Both the position numbers and the translations under genes were made by a program. Under the pieces are notes generated by a model. That model was given only the letters and a program-made list of their open reading frames with translations, did no database searches and was not told the DNA's origin. This document shows positions 24,728 through 36,053 of a stretch of 64,000 bases of DNA, one piece after another. This DNA comes from Aestuariivirga litoralis (lineage in GTDB: Bacteria; Pseudomonadota; Alphaproteobacteria; Rhizobiales; Aestuariivirgaceae). The stretch spans positions 186,001 through 250,000 of the forward strand of contig NZ_QKVK01000002.1 in assembly GCF_003234965.1 (NCBI RefSeq), read 5' to 3'. The stretch's first letter is position 1. Each line of letters begins with the position of its first letter.

Positions 24728-26194
24728 TCACCACTTCTTCAACCCGCCCAGGATCCCGCGGATCAGCATGTTGCCGATCTGCCTTCCGGCGGTGCTCGCC
24801 ATGTTCTTGACGAAGCGGTCGGTCGCCGTTTCGCGGGTCGGTGTGCGGGCCTGGGCCCTGGCCTGCTGGTCCGCTTCCTTCTGGGCCTTGGCCTGCTCGG
24901 CCGCCGCACCACGCTCCTCGGCGCGCTTCATCAGGATCTCGTAGGCCGACTCGCGGTCCTCGGCTTCCTCGTAATTGCCATAGACCGGCGAGTTCCTGAT
25001 GATCTTCTGGCGCTCCTCCGGCGTGATGGGCCCCATGCGCGAGGATGGCGGGCGGACCATGGTGCGTTCCACCATGGTGGGCACGCCCTTGAGGTCAAGC
25101 ACCGAGACAAGCGCCTCGCCCTTGCCCAACTGGGTGATCGCCTCCTCCGTCTTGAAGGCGGGATTGGGGCGGAAGGTGGAGGCTGCGGTGGCCACCGCCT
25201 TCTGTTCGCGCGGGGTATAGGCACGCAACGCGTGCTGCACGCGGTTGCCCATCTGGGCGAGCACGCTTTCCGGCACGTCGAGCGGGTTCTGCGTCACGAA
25301 ATAGATGCCGATGCCCTTGGAGCGGATGAGCTTCACCGTCTGCTCGATCTTCTGCACGAGGCCGGGAGGCGCCTCGGAGAACAGCAGATGCGCCTCGTCG
25401 AAGAAGAAGACGAGCTTCGGCTTCTCGGGATCGCCCACCTCGGGCATGCGCTCGAAGAGTTCCGACATCATCCACAGGAGGAAGGTGGCATAGAGCTGCG
25501 GCGAGTTGATGAGCTTGTCGGCGGCGAGCACGTTCATGTAGCCCTTGCCGGCGGGCGTGGTGCGCATGAAGTCATGGATGTCGAGGGCAGGCTCGCCGAA
25601 GAAATTGTTGCCGCCCTGCTCCTCCAGCACCACGAGGCGGCGCTGGATGGCGCCGATGGTGGGCGCTGCGAGGTTGCCGTATTCGGTGGTGAGTTCCTTG
25701 CCACGGTCGCCCAGCTCTTTCAGCAGTGCCCGCAGGTCCTTCAAATCGAGCAGCGCCAGGCCCTCCTTGTCGGCGAGCTTGAAGGCGATGTTGAGCGCTC
25801 CCTCCTGCGCATCCGTCAGCCCCATCAGGCGCGACAGCATCAGCGGGCCCATGTCGGAGATCGTGGTGCGGATCGGGTGGCCCTGCTGGCCGAAGAGATC
25901 CCAGAAGATGGTCGGGATCGACTCGAAGCCATAATCGTCGAAACCCATGGACTTGGCACGTTCGACGAGGGCCTCCTTGGGTTCGCCCTCCATCGAGATG
26001 CCGGAGAGATCGCCCTTCACGTCGGCCGCGAAGACGGGAACGCCCGCGTCGCAGAAGCCTTCCGCCAGGATCTGCAGCGTCACCGTCTTGCCGGTGCCGG
26101 TGGCGCCGGTGACGAGGCCGTGGCGGTTGGCCATGGCGAGGAACAAATCCTCGCGCTTGGTGCTTTGGCCGATGAACACGGTCTGGTCGGACAT
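24728..26194 (-). CDS. HerA/VirB4-like ATPase, DUF853 family
   Basis: A 488-residue P-loop ATPase of the DUF853 (YjgR) family, related to HerA-type helicases. Walker A is GATGTGKTVT, Walker B is LVFFFDEAHLLF, and the sensor region is GIYFVTQNPLDVPE. The C-terminal part (about residues 410-475) is rich in Glu, Ala, Gln and Arg and probably coiled. The start at 26194 (MSDQTVFIGQS) is the family start; longer starts lack support. Cellular role is not known; a DNA or RNA translocase activity is implied only by homology. Confidence 0.87.
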   Translation of the reverse strand: MSDQTVFIGQSTKREDLFLAMANRHGLVTGATGTGKTVTLQILAEGFCDAGVPVFAADVKGDLSGISMEGEPKEALVERAKSMGFDDYGFESIPTIFWDLFGQQGHPIRTTISDMGPLMLSRLMGLTDAQEGALNIAFKLADKEGLALLDLKDLRALLKELGDRGKELTTEYGNLAAPTIGAIQRRLVVLEEQGGNNFFGEPALDIHDFMRTTPAGKGYMNVLAADKLINSPQLYATFLLWMMSELFERMPEVGDPEKPKLVFFFDEAHLLFSEAPPGLVQKIEQTVKLIRSKGIGIYFVTQNPLDVPESVLAQMGNRVQHALRAYTPREQKAVATAASTFRPNPAFKTEEAITQLGKGEALVSVLDLKGVPTMVERTMVRPPSSRMGPITPEERQKIIRNSPVYGNYEEAEDRESAYEILMKRAEERGAAAEQAKAQKEADQQARAQARTPTRETATDRFVKNMASTAGRQIGNMLIRGILGGLKKW

Positions 26195-26278
26195 GCGCTG
26201 TGAATCCCTGATCATTCGCTTTCGACAACCCTTTCTTGCTATAAGCAGCCACAATTCGCAATGAGGCAGGATTCGAGA

Positions 26279-26674
26279 ATGCAGGAACTGATCGACCGCA
26301 TCGTGACGGCCAGCGGCCTCTCGCCCGAGAAGGCGGAAAAGGGGCTCGGCATCATGCTGAACCTGATCCAGACGCAGGGGAACCAGAACAAGGTGCAGGA
26401 GCTCTTCGACAAGCTGCCCGGTGCCGCAGAACTGGCGCGCGCGCAGGGCGGCGACGGGGCGGGCAAGGGCGGCGGCGGCCTGCTCGGCATGCTGGCCGGG
26501 GGCATGATGGGCGGCCCCCTGGCGGCCATCTCGAAACTCAGCGCGGCGGGCCTGTCCATGGACCAGATCAAGGCGCTGGGCACCACGACGCTGGATTATG
26601 CCAAGGAGAAGGCTGGTGCCCCTCTCGTCAAGGAGGTGGCGGGCTCCATTCCGGGACTTTCCGGCTACGTCTGA
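26279..26674 (+). CDS. DUF2267-like small helical protein
   Basis: A 131-residue protein. The N-terminal 45 residues (MQELIDRIVTASGLSPEKAE) form a helical domain, a glycine-rich linker follows (GKGGGGLLGMLAGGMMGG), and the C-terminal helices end GSIPGLSGYV. Proteins of this shape are annotated as DUF2267/DUF2780-like in Rhizobiales and have no known role. I chose the ATG at 26279, which has AGGA eight bases before it; an ATG at 26261 is the alternative. It is divergent from the DUF853 gene, with starts only about 85 bp apart. Confidence 0.72.
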   Translation: MQELIDRIVTASGLSPEKAEKGLGIMLNLIQTQGNQNKVQELFDKLPGAAELARAQGGDGAGKGGGGLLGMLAGGMMGGPLAAISKLSAAGLSMDQIKALGTTTLDYAKEKAGAPLVKEVAGSIPGLSGYV

Positions 26675-26758
26675 TGGCAGCCGATTAGACCAAGGGCGGT
26701 TTGCGGCGGCACCCTGTCTTCGCTAGTGTTTTCGCAGTTGCAAAAGACTGGGTTTGCC

Positions 26759-27954
26759 ATGGGTGATCTAAAGCTGGCCGCCGACTTCCCGGCGGTGAAC
26801 CGGGCCGAGTGGATGAAGCGCGTCGAGGCGGTGCTGAAGGGCGCCGGCTTCGAGGAGAAGCTGGTCCGCACATCTCCCGACGGGATCCGGCTGGAGCCGA
26901 TCTATGGCCAGCTCGCCGCCCCCCGCGCCGCACGCGCGGCCCAGGTGCCGTGGACGCTGTTCCAGCGCGCCGACCACCCTGATGCGGTGCGCGCCAATGA
27001 GCAGGCGCTCGACGACCTCGCCAATGGCGCCACCGGCCTCGTGCTGGTGACGCAGGATGCAGCCACCGCGCGCGGCCACGGCCTCGACCCGGCACGGCTT
27101 GCCCGCGTGCTGCAGGGCGTGCACCTTCATGCGGTGGCGCTGCGCGTCGAAGGCTCTGGCTCGATGGCGCTGGCCGAACTCATCGCCAAGGAACCCATCG
27201 ATCCGGAGCGGCTCAACGTCTCCTTCGCGCTCACCTCGCCCGCCGATGCGGCGGAGCTCGCGCGGCGCGGCTACACCGGCCCCTACATGGAGGCCGATGG
27301 CCGCAGCTGGCACGAGCAGGGTGCGACGGACGCGCAGGAGCTGGGTGCGACGCTCGCCACCGCCGTGGCCACGCTGCGCGCGCTGGAGAACCTCAACGAC
27401 GCACATCTTGTCCGCTCCACCGGCATCACGCTGGCGGCGAACCAGGACATGTTCGCGACGCTGGCCAAGTTCCGGGCGATCCGCCTCCTCTGGCGGCGCG
27501 TGCTGCAGGCGGCGGGGCTGCCGGATGCGCCGCTCCGGCTCCACGCCGAAACCTCCTGGCGCATGATGGCGGTGAAGGATCCGCACACCAACATCCTGCG
27601 CGCCACGGCAGCGGTGTTCGGCGCTGGCCTTGGTGGCGCCGATTCGATCACGGTGCTTCCCTTCTCGCTGGCGCAGGGGTTGCCGAATGCCTTCGCCCGC
27701 CGCGTCGCGCGCAATGTGCAGAACGTGCTGGCGGAGGAGTCGAACCTCTGGCGCGTCGCCGACCCCGCACTCGGTGCGGGCTATATCGAGACCTATACGC
27801 AAGGCCTAGCGCAAGCCGCGTGGAAGGTGTTCCAGGCGGCGGAGGCCGGTGACTGGCCGGTGCCCGATCCGGACTCGAAGGCGAGCCTGCCGATCATCGG
27901 CACGACCGCCTATCCCTTGAAGCAAGAATATGCCCCCGAAACGGAGGCCCTGTG

Positions 27955-27955
<1 letters not shown>
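26759..27955 (+). CDS. mutA: Methylmalonyl-CoA mutase, small (beta) subunit
   Basis: A 398-residue homologue of the large subunit that has lost the B12-binding domain and active-site residues; it forms the heterodimer with MutB. The N-terminus [20 protein letters not shown] and the later [21 protein letters not shown] segment are typical. It starts at the ATG 26759; no strong ribosome site is visible. The stop overlaps mutB by one base (TGATG). The pair converts (R)-methylmalonyl-CoA to succinyl-CoA for propionate and branched-chain carbon entry. Confidence 0.93.
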
Positions 27956-30105
<2,150 letters not shown>

Positions 30106-30128
30106 CTTCTGAAACTTGTCTCGACTCT

Positions 30129-30204
30129 TCATCATGCCCGGGCTTGTCCCGGGCATCTGCTTTGCGGCCGTCAAAAAAGGTCGCCGGAACAGGCCCGATG
30201 TTGA
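30129..30204. repeat. Interspersed inverted repeat family B, copy 2
   Basis: A roughly 76 bp element beginning TCATCATGCCCGGGCTTGTC with a nearly perfect left hairpin, a TTTGCGGCC-x-CAAAAAA centre and a decayed right half. It lies between the convergent mutB and small membrane protein genes. The same element occurs at 24621-24705 and 44973-45053. Confidence 0.78.
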
Positions 30205-30219
30205 ATCTGCAAGATATGG

Positions 30220-30408
30220 TCAGCCGTGAATCGCATTGCGGATCGACTTGCTCACCAACCAGGCGACCGGCAGCGCAATCACGAATCCGGCCAGCGTGCC
30301 GCCGATCAGCATGCGGTTGTCGACGCCCATGGTCAGCAGCGCCACCATGATCGAACCGGCAATCGTTGGGGCCGCCAGAACATAGGTCAGCAGCGGAAGC
30401 CATTTCAT
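30220..30408 (-). CDS. Two-helix small membrane protein (often mis-named CTP synthetase)
   Basis: A 62-residue protein with two membrane helices (about residues 4-26 and 34-54) and a basic C-terminus ending RNAIHG. Proteins of this size and pattern (APTIAGSIMV and ALPVAWLVSK) are commonly annotated as CTP synthetase in Rhizobiales genomes, which is an error: no amidotransferase or synthetase domain could fit. The start at 30408 has GGAGTGTGGG upstream. Function is unknown. It converges on mutB across a repeat and follows an EEP-family gene on the same strand. Confidence 0.72.
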   Translation of the reverse strand: MKWLPLLTYVLAAPTIAGSIMVALLTMGVDNRMLIGGTLAGFVIALPVAWLVSKSIRNAIHG

Positions 30409-30496
30409 GTCCCACACTCCTTCGGGTTGTTTTTCGAAGAATCGGACAGGCGGCAGTCGCAGGCCTTGACCTATCTCAAGCTGCGGCAACGTGTGG

Positions 30497-31444
30497 TCAG
30501 AACTTCACCTTCGCCATCGTCGCGCGGTGGTCGCTGGGCCAGGGGGTGACCACGATGTCGGCTTCGGGCGCCTTCTCGCCGACGATGCCGGCGGAGAGCA
30601 CCTCGAGGTCCTTCGCGCGGGCCAGCGCGAAGTCGATGCGGTCGTGGTGGTCGTCCTTGGCAGTGGGCTCGCTGGTGGGCGTCCAGGTCATGCCGGGCTT
30701 GGCACCCGCATCCGGGTAGACGGCGCGGAAGGTGTCGACGAAGCCCTTGTCCTCGATCGCCTTCACCGTCGGGAAGGGCACCACCATCGGCTGGTTGCCG
30801 GCCTTGACGGCGGCCTCCGTCCAGTCGCGGTGAGAAGGCTCGTTGAAGTCGCCGAAGACGAAGGCCGCATCCGCCTCGCCCGCCGCCGCCATGTCGTCGA
30901 ACAGCAGCTTGAGGGCGGGGCCGCGCGTCGCTTCGGCAGCCTTCACCGCCTCCTCCGCCGTCTTGAGGAAGGGGAAGTCGCCGTATTCGATGCCGAGCAG
31001 CTGGTAGGGCTGGTAGGGCGAGTCATCGAGGTGGATGTTGAACACCTGCACCTTGCGGCCATCGACCATGATCTCGACGCCCGTGTCGTTGGGTGTCGCC
31101 TTGCCGATCGGATAGCGGCTGAGGATGGCGTTGGCCCACAGCGCGTCGTTCTGCTTCGCCTGGTCATAGTAGTGATAGCCCAGCGCCGCGGCGAGCTTGG
31201 GCGCCACACTGTCGCCCACCGGCGGGCAGACGTCGGCGGTGCAGGGATCGCTTTCGAGCCGGGTTTCCTGGATGCCGATGATGTCGGGGTTCACCGCCTT
31301 GATGACGGCTACCGTCTCGTCCACCGGCTTCTTCTCGTTGGCGCCACCGCCCCAGACGTTGAAGCTCATGATGGTGAGGTCGGTCGCCTGGGCGGCACCG
31401 GTCCCGGCGGCGAGCAGAAGGGCGGCAAGCAGCGGCAGTTTCAT
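30497..31444 (-). CDS. Secreted endonuclease/exonuclease/phosphatase family protein
   Basis: A 315-residue protein with an N-terminal signal peptide (MKLPLLAALLLAAGTGAAQA, cut after the last Ala) and a DNase I-like fold. Active-site elements are SFNVWGGG, the metal-binding Glu in IGIQETRLE, GDFNEPSHRDW and the C-terminal SDHRAT His-Asp pair. Secreted members can be nucleases, sphingomyelinases or phosphatases that supply phosphate. The sequence does not tell which. The ATG at 31444 is used because it starts the signal peptide; the gene stands alone between the asparaginase and the small membrane protein. Confidence 0.87.
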   Translation of the reverse strand: MKLPLLAALLLAAGTGAAQATDLTIMSFNVWGGGANEKKPVDETVAVIKAVNPDIIGIQETRLESDPCTADVCPPVGDSVAPKLAAALGYHYYDQAKQNDALWANAILSRYPIGKATPNDTGVEIMVDGRKVQVFNIHLDDSPYQPYQLLGIEYGDFPFLKTAEEAVKAAEATRGPALKLLFDDMAAAGEADAAFVFGDFNEPSHRDWTEAAVKAGNQPMVVPFPTVKAIEDKGFVDTFRAVYPDAGAKPGMTWTPTSEPTAKDDHHDRIDFALARAKDLEVLSAGIVGEKAPEADIVVTPWPSDHRATMAKVKF

Positions 31445-31496
31445 GATGGTCCCCCACGGTTTCACGCAACCTTGGGAGGACTATGTGACGGGCCGG

Positions 31497-32474
31497 TTAC
31501 AGCCGCAAGCCCCGCACCTCGCCCACCTCGATCCTGCGCCAGTTGGCGAGGTCGTGGTGGCGGAAGCGTTCGAGCGCCGCCTTTTCCTCCGGCGTCCACA
31601 CGTCGAGGCCTGCCAGCACCGCGGCGATGCCGACCTCGGCGGCGCGTGCGGCACCGTCATCGACCTTGAGGGCGATGCCGAGCCCGGCATGCGGGATCGC
31701 CGCGCAATAGACGCCCTCGGCCCCCGTCTTGATGAAGAGGCGCGGCACGGCTTCCATGATCAGCGTGTCGAAGTCGCCGGTGCCCGCCACCATGAAGGGA
31801 TGCGCCCGCACCGCCTCGATGATGCGGCGCGCGGCCTTGTTCTGGGGGTCCGAGAAGCGCGCGAAGGCCAAAGCCAGGTTCTTCAGCGGAATGGCCCAGG
31901 TTGGTACCGAGCAGCCATCGACGCCGACCGGCTGCTGCGAAAGGTCGATGTCGCAGAGTTCGCCAATGCGCTTCGCGATCGCCTGCTGCACCGGGTGGTC
32001 GAGACCCACATAGCCATGGGGATCGGCGCCCAGCTGGCGGGCCAGGGCCAGCATGCCGGCATGCTTGCCGGAGCAGTTGTTGTGGACAGCGGCGCAGGGC
32101 TCGCCATGGCGGACGAGAGCGAAGCGCGCCTCCTCGAAATAGGGCCAGTGCGCGCCGCATTCATAGAGGCTCTCGGCATTGCCGCCCTTGGCCAGCATGG
32201 AGCGTGCCACGCGCACATGCTCCGGCTCGCCATTGTGGGACGAGCAGCACAGCGCGATCTCCTCATCCGTGAAGCCGAAGTGATCGGCCGCACCGCTCTC
32301 GATCACGGGCAGGCACTGGAAGGCCTTGATCGCCGAGCGCGGGTAGACCGCGGCGGCGATGCCGCCTTCGGCCGCCACCACGTGGCCCGCGCGGTCGACC
32401 ACGGCATAGGCGCCGCGGTGGCGGCTTTCCACGATGTCACCCCGGGTGACTTCGGCGATCACGGGATTGATCAT
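31497..32474 (-). CDS. L-asparaginase, R. etli AnsA/asparaginase II type
   Basis: A 325-residue enzyme of the Asparaginase_II family (PF06089), the type first described in Rhizobium etli and unrelated to the E. coli enzymes. Signature parts are RGDIVESRHRG, SSHNGEPEHVR, NNCSGKHAGML and DGCSVPTWA. It hydrolyses asparagine to aspartate and ammonia. The ATG at 32474 overlaps the stop of the upstream MFS gene (ATGA), so transporter and enzyme are translated together, which suggests the transporter carries a linked substrate. Confidence 0.9.
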   Translation of the reverse strand: MINPVIAEVTRGDIVESRHRGAYAVVDRAGHVVAAEGGIAAAVYPRSAIKAFQCLPVIESGAADHFGFTDEEIALCCSSHNGEPEHVRVARSMLAKGGNAESLYECGAHWPYFEEARFALVRHGEPCAAVHNNCSGKHAGMLALARQLGADPHGYVGLDHPVQQAIAKRIGELCDIDLSQQPVGVDGCSVPTWAIPLKNLALAFARFSDPQNKAARRIIEAVRAHPFMVAGTGDFDTLIMEAVPRLFIKTGAEGVYCAAIPHAGLGIALKVDDGAARAAEVGIAAVLAGLDVWTPEEKAALERFRHHDLANWRRIEVGEVRGLRL

Positions 32475-33694
32475 GCACTTCTCTCCTTGTGCGGCGAGGC
32501 CGCGAGGTACCAGCCATAGGCCACGAATTGCGCCAGCAGGAAAACGCCGATGGCCCAGCTGTAGCCTTGCGCGCTGTAGCCCGTCGCCGAGGCCGGGAAA
32601 AGCCCGATGATGAAGCCTACCAGATATTGCGATACGAAGGCGCAGACGAAGAGCGTGAAATTGATGGCGGCATTGGCACGGCCTGCAACGTCGCGCCCGA
32701 GATGCGCCTCGAACCAGGGATAGGCCAGCACCGCCACCTGCCCCAGCGCGCCGACGACCAGCCAGGCCGGAAGGGCGAGAGAGGTGATGCGCAGCACGAT
32801 GATGATCTGCGCGGCAAAATAGAACAGGTTCGCCCCCAGCATCACCTGCATGGGCGAGATGCCGCGCCGCCCCAGCCTGTCGGCGACGACGCCCACCGAC
32901 AGGATGCCGACCATGAAGGCGACGGCAAGATAGAGCAGGTGGCGTGCCACCTCCTCCCGCGAATGTCCCATCACGTCGCGAAACCAAGGGCCGGTCCACA
33001 AGGTGGAGATGCCGATCTGCACGCCGGAGGTGAGCCCCAGCAGCGGTGCGAGCCGCCAGAACACCGGCGTCTTGAGGATGGCCAGCATCTGGCCGAACTG
33101 GCGGCGGAGCGGCGATGGCTCGACGAAGGTATCCGCCCGCGGGGCCGCGGCAAAGACGAGGACGGCCGAAACGAGGATGACGCCGGCGAAGACGGCGAAG
33201 GCGCCGCGCCAGCCGATCAGCCCCACGAGATATTCCGTCGGTTCACTCGCCACCACCATGCCCAGCGCACCGACCGACATGACGGCCGTATTGGCCAGCG
33301 AGCGCCGTTCCACCGGCACCCACATGGCGGTGGATTTGTAGCTGGCCATCAACCCGGCCGAGAAGCCGAGGCCCACGACCGCACGGGCAATGAAGAGCAC
33401 GAGGAAATTGGGCGCGAAGGCAAAGCCCAGGCAGCCAGCCGCCGCCACGGTGAGAAGCGCGGCCTGCACCTTGCGCGGCCCGTAGCGGTCGAGCAGCACG
33501 CCCAGTGGCAGCTGGAACAGCGCGAAGGCCCCGAGATAGGCGGCAGTGAGAAGGCCCAGCTGGGCGGGGGTGAGCCCCAGGTCCTTCACCAGGTCGGGCG
33601 CCACCACGGCGTTCACCGCGCGCAGCAGGTAGGACATGAAGTAGCCGATGGCGAAGGGCAGCAGTGCGGAGAGGATCAGGCGAAGGCGTGTCAT
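32471..33694 (-). CDS. Major facilitator superfamily transporter
   Basis: A 407-residue membrane protein with the twelve-helix MFS pattern. The loop between helices 2 and 3 has GVLLDRYGPRKVQAAL, the MFS signature A motif, and the loop between 8 and 9 has GVVADRLGRRGIS as its second copy. The substrate is not evident; the coupled asparaginase gene downstream makes an amino acid or amide possible. It is the first gene of the operon, and the 126 bp between it and the divergent GATase gene should hold the promoter. Confidence 0.87.
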   Translation of the reverse strand: MTRLRLILSALLPFAIGYFMSYLLRAVNAVVAPDLVKDLGLTPAQLGLLTAAYLGAFALFQLPLGVLLDRYGPRKVQAALLTVAAAGCLGFAFAPNFLVLFIARAVVGLGFSAGLMASYKSTAMWVPVERRSLANTAVMSVGALGMVVASEPTEYLVGLIGWRGAFAVFAGVILVSAVLVFAAAPRADTFVEPSPLRRQFGQMLAILKTPVFWRLAPLLGLTSGVQIGISTLWTGPWFRDVMGHSREEVARHLLYLAVAFMVGILSVGVVADRLGRRGISPMQVMLGANLFYFAAQIIIVLRITSLALPAWLVVGALGQVAVLAYPWFEAHLGRDVAGRANAAINFTLFVCAFVSQYLVGFIIGLFPASATGYSAQGYSWAIGVFLLAQFVAYGWYLAASPHKERSA

Positions 33695-33820
33695 GGGCGC
33701 AACACCATCGTCGCAATTCCCCGTTAAGGCAACCGTGGGAAAGAAAGCCCTTGTGAATCGCGCAGGATTGCTTATGTGCGCGCCTTCACACCCTCACCGC
33801 CCTTCCGAAGGATTTTGCCC

Positions 33821-34558
33821 GTGATCCGTCGCGCCCTTGCCTTCCAGCACATGGATGACGAACCGCCCGGCCTGTTCGGCCGCTTCCTCGCCGAACAGGG
33901 CGTGGAGCTCGACGTGGTGATGCTGCACAGGGGTGAGGCGATTCCGTCGCTCGCCCCTTATGACTTTCTGCTGGTCATGGGCGGCGCCATGGATGTGTGG
34001 GAGACGGATGCCCACCCCTGGCTGACGCCCGAGATTGCCGCCATCCGCGAATGGACGCTGAACCGTAACCGCCCCTACATGGGCGTGTGCCTGGGCCTGC
34101 AGCTGCTCGCCGTCGCGCTGGGCGGCGAGGTGGGGCTGGCGCGCGCGGCCGAAGTCGGCTTCGGCAAGGTGGAGCTCAATGCGCTGGGCCATGCCCATCC
34201 GCTCACCCGCGGGCTGCCATCCGCCTTCCGCATCATGCAGTGGCACCATGCCGAGGTGACCAAGCTTCCAGAGGGTGCGGAGGTGCTCGCCTCCTCCGCC
34301 GTGAGCCCGGTCCAGATCATGTCGGTCGGGCGCGAGATCATGGCGACCCAGTTCCATGGCGAGCTGACCCCGGCGCTGATCGACCGCTGGGCGCAGATCC
34401 CGCAATATCTCGAGTGGCTGGACCAGGCCATGGGCCCCGGCGCCTATGGCCGTGTCAGGGCACAGGCGCGGCTGCAGCTGCCGAAATGCGAGCGCGTGAG
34501 CCGCACCATGTTCGGGAACCTGGTGGCCAGCCGACGCCTCGTTCGCGCCGCCGCGTGA
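33821..34558 (+). CDS. Class I glutamine amidotransferase-like protein
   Basis: A 245-residue stand-alone GATase1 protein. The nucleophile lies in YMGVCLGLQLLAVAL and the His-Glu pair in ATQFHGELT; an oxyanion segment is VMGGAMDVWET. Members resemble the GMP synthetase amidotransferase domain but act alone, as gamma-glutamyl hydrolases or on unidentified partners. The start is GTG at 33821, with AAGGA eight bases before it. It is divergent from the MFS/asparaginase operon. Confidence 0.87.
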   Translation: MIRRALAFQHMDDEPPGLFGRFLAEQGVELDVVMLHRGEAIPSLAPYDFLLVMGGAMDVWETDAHPWLTPEIAAIREWTLNRNRPYMGVCLGLQLLAVALGGEVGLARAAEVGFGKVELNALGHAHPLTRGLPSAFRIMQWHHAEVTKLPEGAEVLASSAVSPVQIMSVGREIMATQFHGELTPALIDRWAQIPQYLEWLDQAMGPGAYGRVRAQARLQLPKCERVSRTMFGNLVASRRLVRAAA

Positions 34559-34692
34559 GGCTTCACAAGACGTAAGATCTAACTGGCCCGGGCCCGGGCC
34601 AGGACGCCCTGCACTCAAGGCGTTCGCCTTCGCAGCTTTGCGCAAGGCCAACTTCCCGCACCCTTCGCCAAGCTGAGAAATTTACACCTAAA

Positions 34693-34729
34693 GTTGACCT
34701 CCTTACGGTTGCACTTACCGGAGGTCAAC
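34693..34729. promoter_or_regulatory. Perfect 10 bp inverted repeat upstream of a small unknown gene
   Basis: GTTGACCTCC (34693-34702) and GGAGGTCAAC (34720-34729) are exact inverted copies with a 17 base spacer. The left arm includes TTGACC, like a -35 element. It lies about 50 bases upstream of the 34780 gene. It is either an operator or a stem-loop in its leader RNA; the absence of a T-run after it argues against a terminator. Confidence 0.5.
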
Positions 34730-34779
34730 GGGATGGGAGCCCCGCACTGCCTCTGAGAAAACTGGGGAAGAAACATAAA

Positions 34780-35082
34780 ATGAGTAACGTGAGTTCAAAA
34801 ACAAAAACAGAAAAGGACGTTGTGGACGCTGCGGCGACACGCACGCGCCTGGAGTTGATGATGAACAGGGCTTTCGACCCTGAATCGCTGGGTTCGCACC
34901 GTCTGCATCCGGCAGAGACGGCGCGCTTCATCGCCGAGCAAACACGCAAGCTGCGGCTGGCGGCGCTGCGTTCAGGCCATTCCGCCCTCGTCTGGATGAT
35001 CGAGAGTGTTTATTACGAAGCCTATACCGTGGGTTGCGGCAAATATGGGCTGGAGCCGGAAGGACCCCGGCGCCGCGCCTAG
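34780..35082 (+). CDS. Hypothetical 100-residue protein
   Basis: A 100-residue soluble protein, rich in Arg and Ala, with a likely two- or three-helix region (TRTRLELMMNRAFDPESLG and HPAETARFIAEQTRKLRLAA). I know no family for it. The first 20 residues are lysine- and serine-rich. It starts with ATG at 34780, after a short AGAAAACTGGGGAAGA leader. Its end overlaps the convergent XRE regulator gene by four bases. The upstream inverted repeat suggests that it is regulated. Confidence 0.6.
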   Translation: MSNVSSKTKTEKDVVDAAATRTRLELMMNRAFDPESLGSHRLHPAETARFIAEQTRKLRLAALRSGHSALVWMIESVYYEAYTVGCGKYGLEPEGPRRRA

Positions 35083-35942
35083 ACCGAGAGGCGCCGCACG
35101 CGCAGCGCCTCGGGAAGATCGGAACCTCCGGACAATGGCTCCGCCCGGAGGTTCCTTTCATTGAAGGAACTCATCCAGTTGGGGCCCGCGGCCGCCGCCG
35201 CGCCCATCATGCGGACCACCACGGGATCAGCTGCCGGATCATCGAGGCGCATGACGCCCATTCCCGCAAGCGCCGCACGCCCCGTGCAACCGTCGCCGAG
35301 GAACTGCATGACGCCCGACAGGGCGACCGGGCCATCCGGACGGCGCGTGAGCACGATGGCAGAGAGATAATCCGGGCCGGCCGCAGGGCGCAGATCGACG
35401 CGGATGATGCCGTGAAGGGGCTGCGCCAGCAGGGCGGTCCCGATCAGGAAGGCCTCGTCGGGCGCATAGCGCACAGGCCCGCGATAGCGGATGTGATTGG
35501 CTGCAAAGCCCAAGGCGGACGCATCCTCAAAGTGGTTGCGGCAGGTATGGAACTGGCCGCCTCCGGTGCCGGGGGTGACGTGCACCAGCCAGCAGGCAAC
35601 CACGCCCGGCGCCCGGTGAACCGGGAAGACGGCGCGGTAAAAACCATTGCGCAGCACTTGATGCGGCGGGTCGGCCGGCGGAGTGGCCGGCGGAGAATCG
35701 AAATCGATTTCTGATGGGGCGGAAAGCTGTTTTTCTGCAAGGGTTTTGCCGGAAAGAAGCTGCTCCTCGGTCACACCGAGATAGGCGCAGATCTTGCGCA
35801 TGGTGCGGGCGCCGGGAAGGATCTGGCCGGCGAGATACTTGTTGAACTGCTGACGGTTGATGCCTGTGGCCTTGCAAAGCTGCGCGATGGTGCCTTTCCG
35901 AGCACAGTGGTGCCGCAATGCGCTTGCAAAATCATTCATCAC
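35079..35942 (-). CDS. XRE family transcriptional regulator
   Basis: A 287-residue regulator with a Cro/CI-type helix-turn-helix at about residues 17-60 (IAQLCKATGINRQQFNKYL and MRKICAYLGVTEEQLL), then a proline-rich linker and a C-terminal 170-residue region that may bind a ligand (PVRYAPDEAFLIGTALLAQ and YLSAIVLTRRPDGPVALSG). No known sensor domain is recognised in the latter. The gene is downstream of the Mo-hydroxylase operon on the same strand, with its own AT-rich promoter region holding several inverted repeats. It could regulate that operon or itself (context only). Confidence 0.75.
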   Translation of the reverse strand: MMNDFASALRHHCARKGTIAQLCKATGINRQQFNKYLAGQILPGARTMRKICAYLGVTEEQLLSGKTLAEKQLSAPSEIDFDSPPATPPADPPHQVLRNGFYRAVFPVHRAPGVVACWLVHVTPGTGGGQFHTCRNHFEDASALGFAANHIRYRGPVRYAPDEAFLIGTALLAQPLHGIIRVDLRPAAGPDYLSAIVLTRRPDGPVALSGVMQFLGDGCTGRAALAGMGVMRLDDPAADPVVVRMMGAAAAAGPNWMSSFNERNLRAEPLSGGSDLPEALRVRRLSV

Positions 35943-35964
35943 GGACCTGCTACCCAGATAGGCC

Positions 35965-36053
35965 GAAATCGTTTTACAAAAATACGTTAATCGATTCCCG
36001 TAGAGGTTACAATATGTATCCTCTAGAGTTACAATCGGTACGTTAACGATTTC
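35965..36053. promoter_or_regulatory. AT-rich regulatory region with nested inverted repeats
   Basis: GAAATCGTT (35965-35973) and AACGATTTC (36045-36053) are inverted copies 71 bases apart. Between them lie TAGAGG/CCTCTA (36001-36006 and 36020-36025), the palindrome CTCTAGAG (36021-36028) and two direct copies of GTTACAAT. The region is the promoter of the XRE regulator gene, and its low GC stands out. These repeats look like operators. Confidence 0.45.

Noticed and set aside
30220-30408. CTP synthetase annotation for the 62-residue protein
   Set aside because: Only two membrane helices fit; there is no synthetase or amidotransferase domain.
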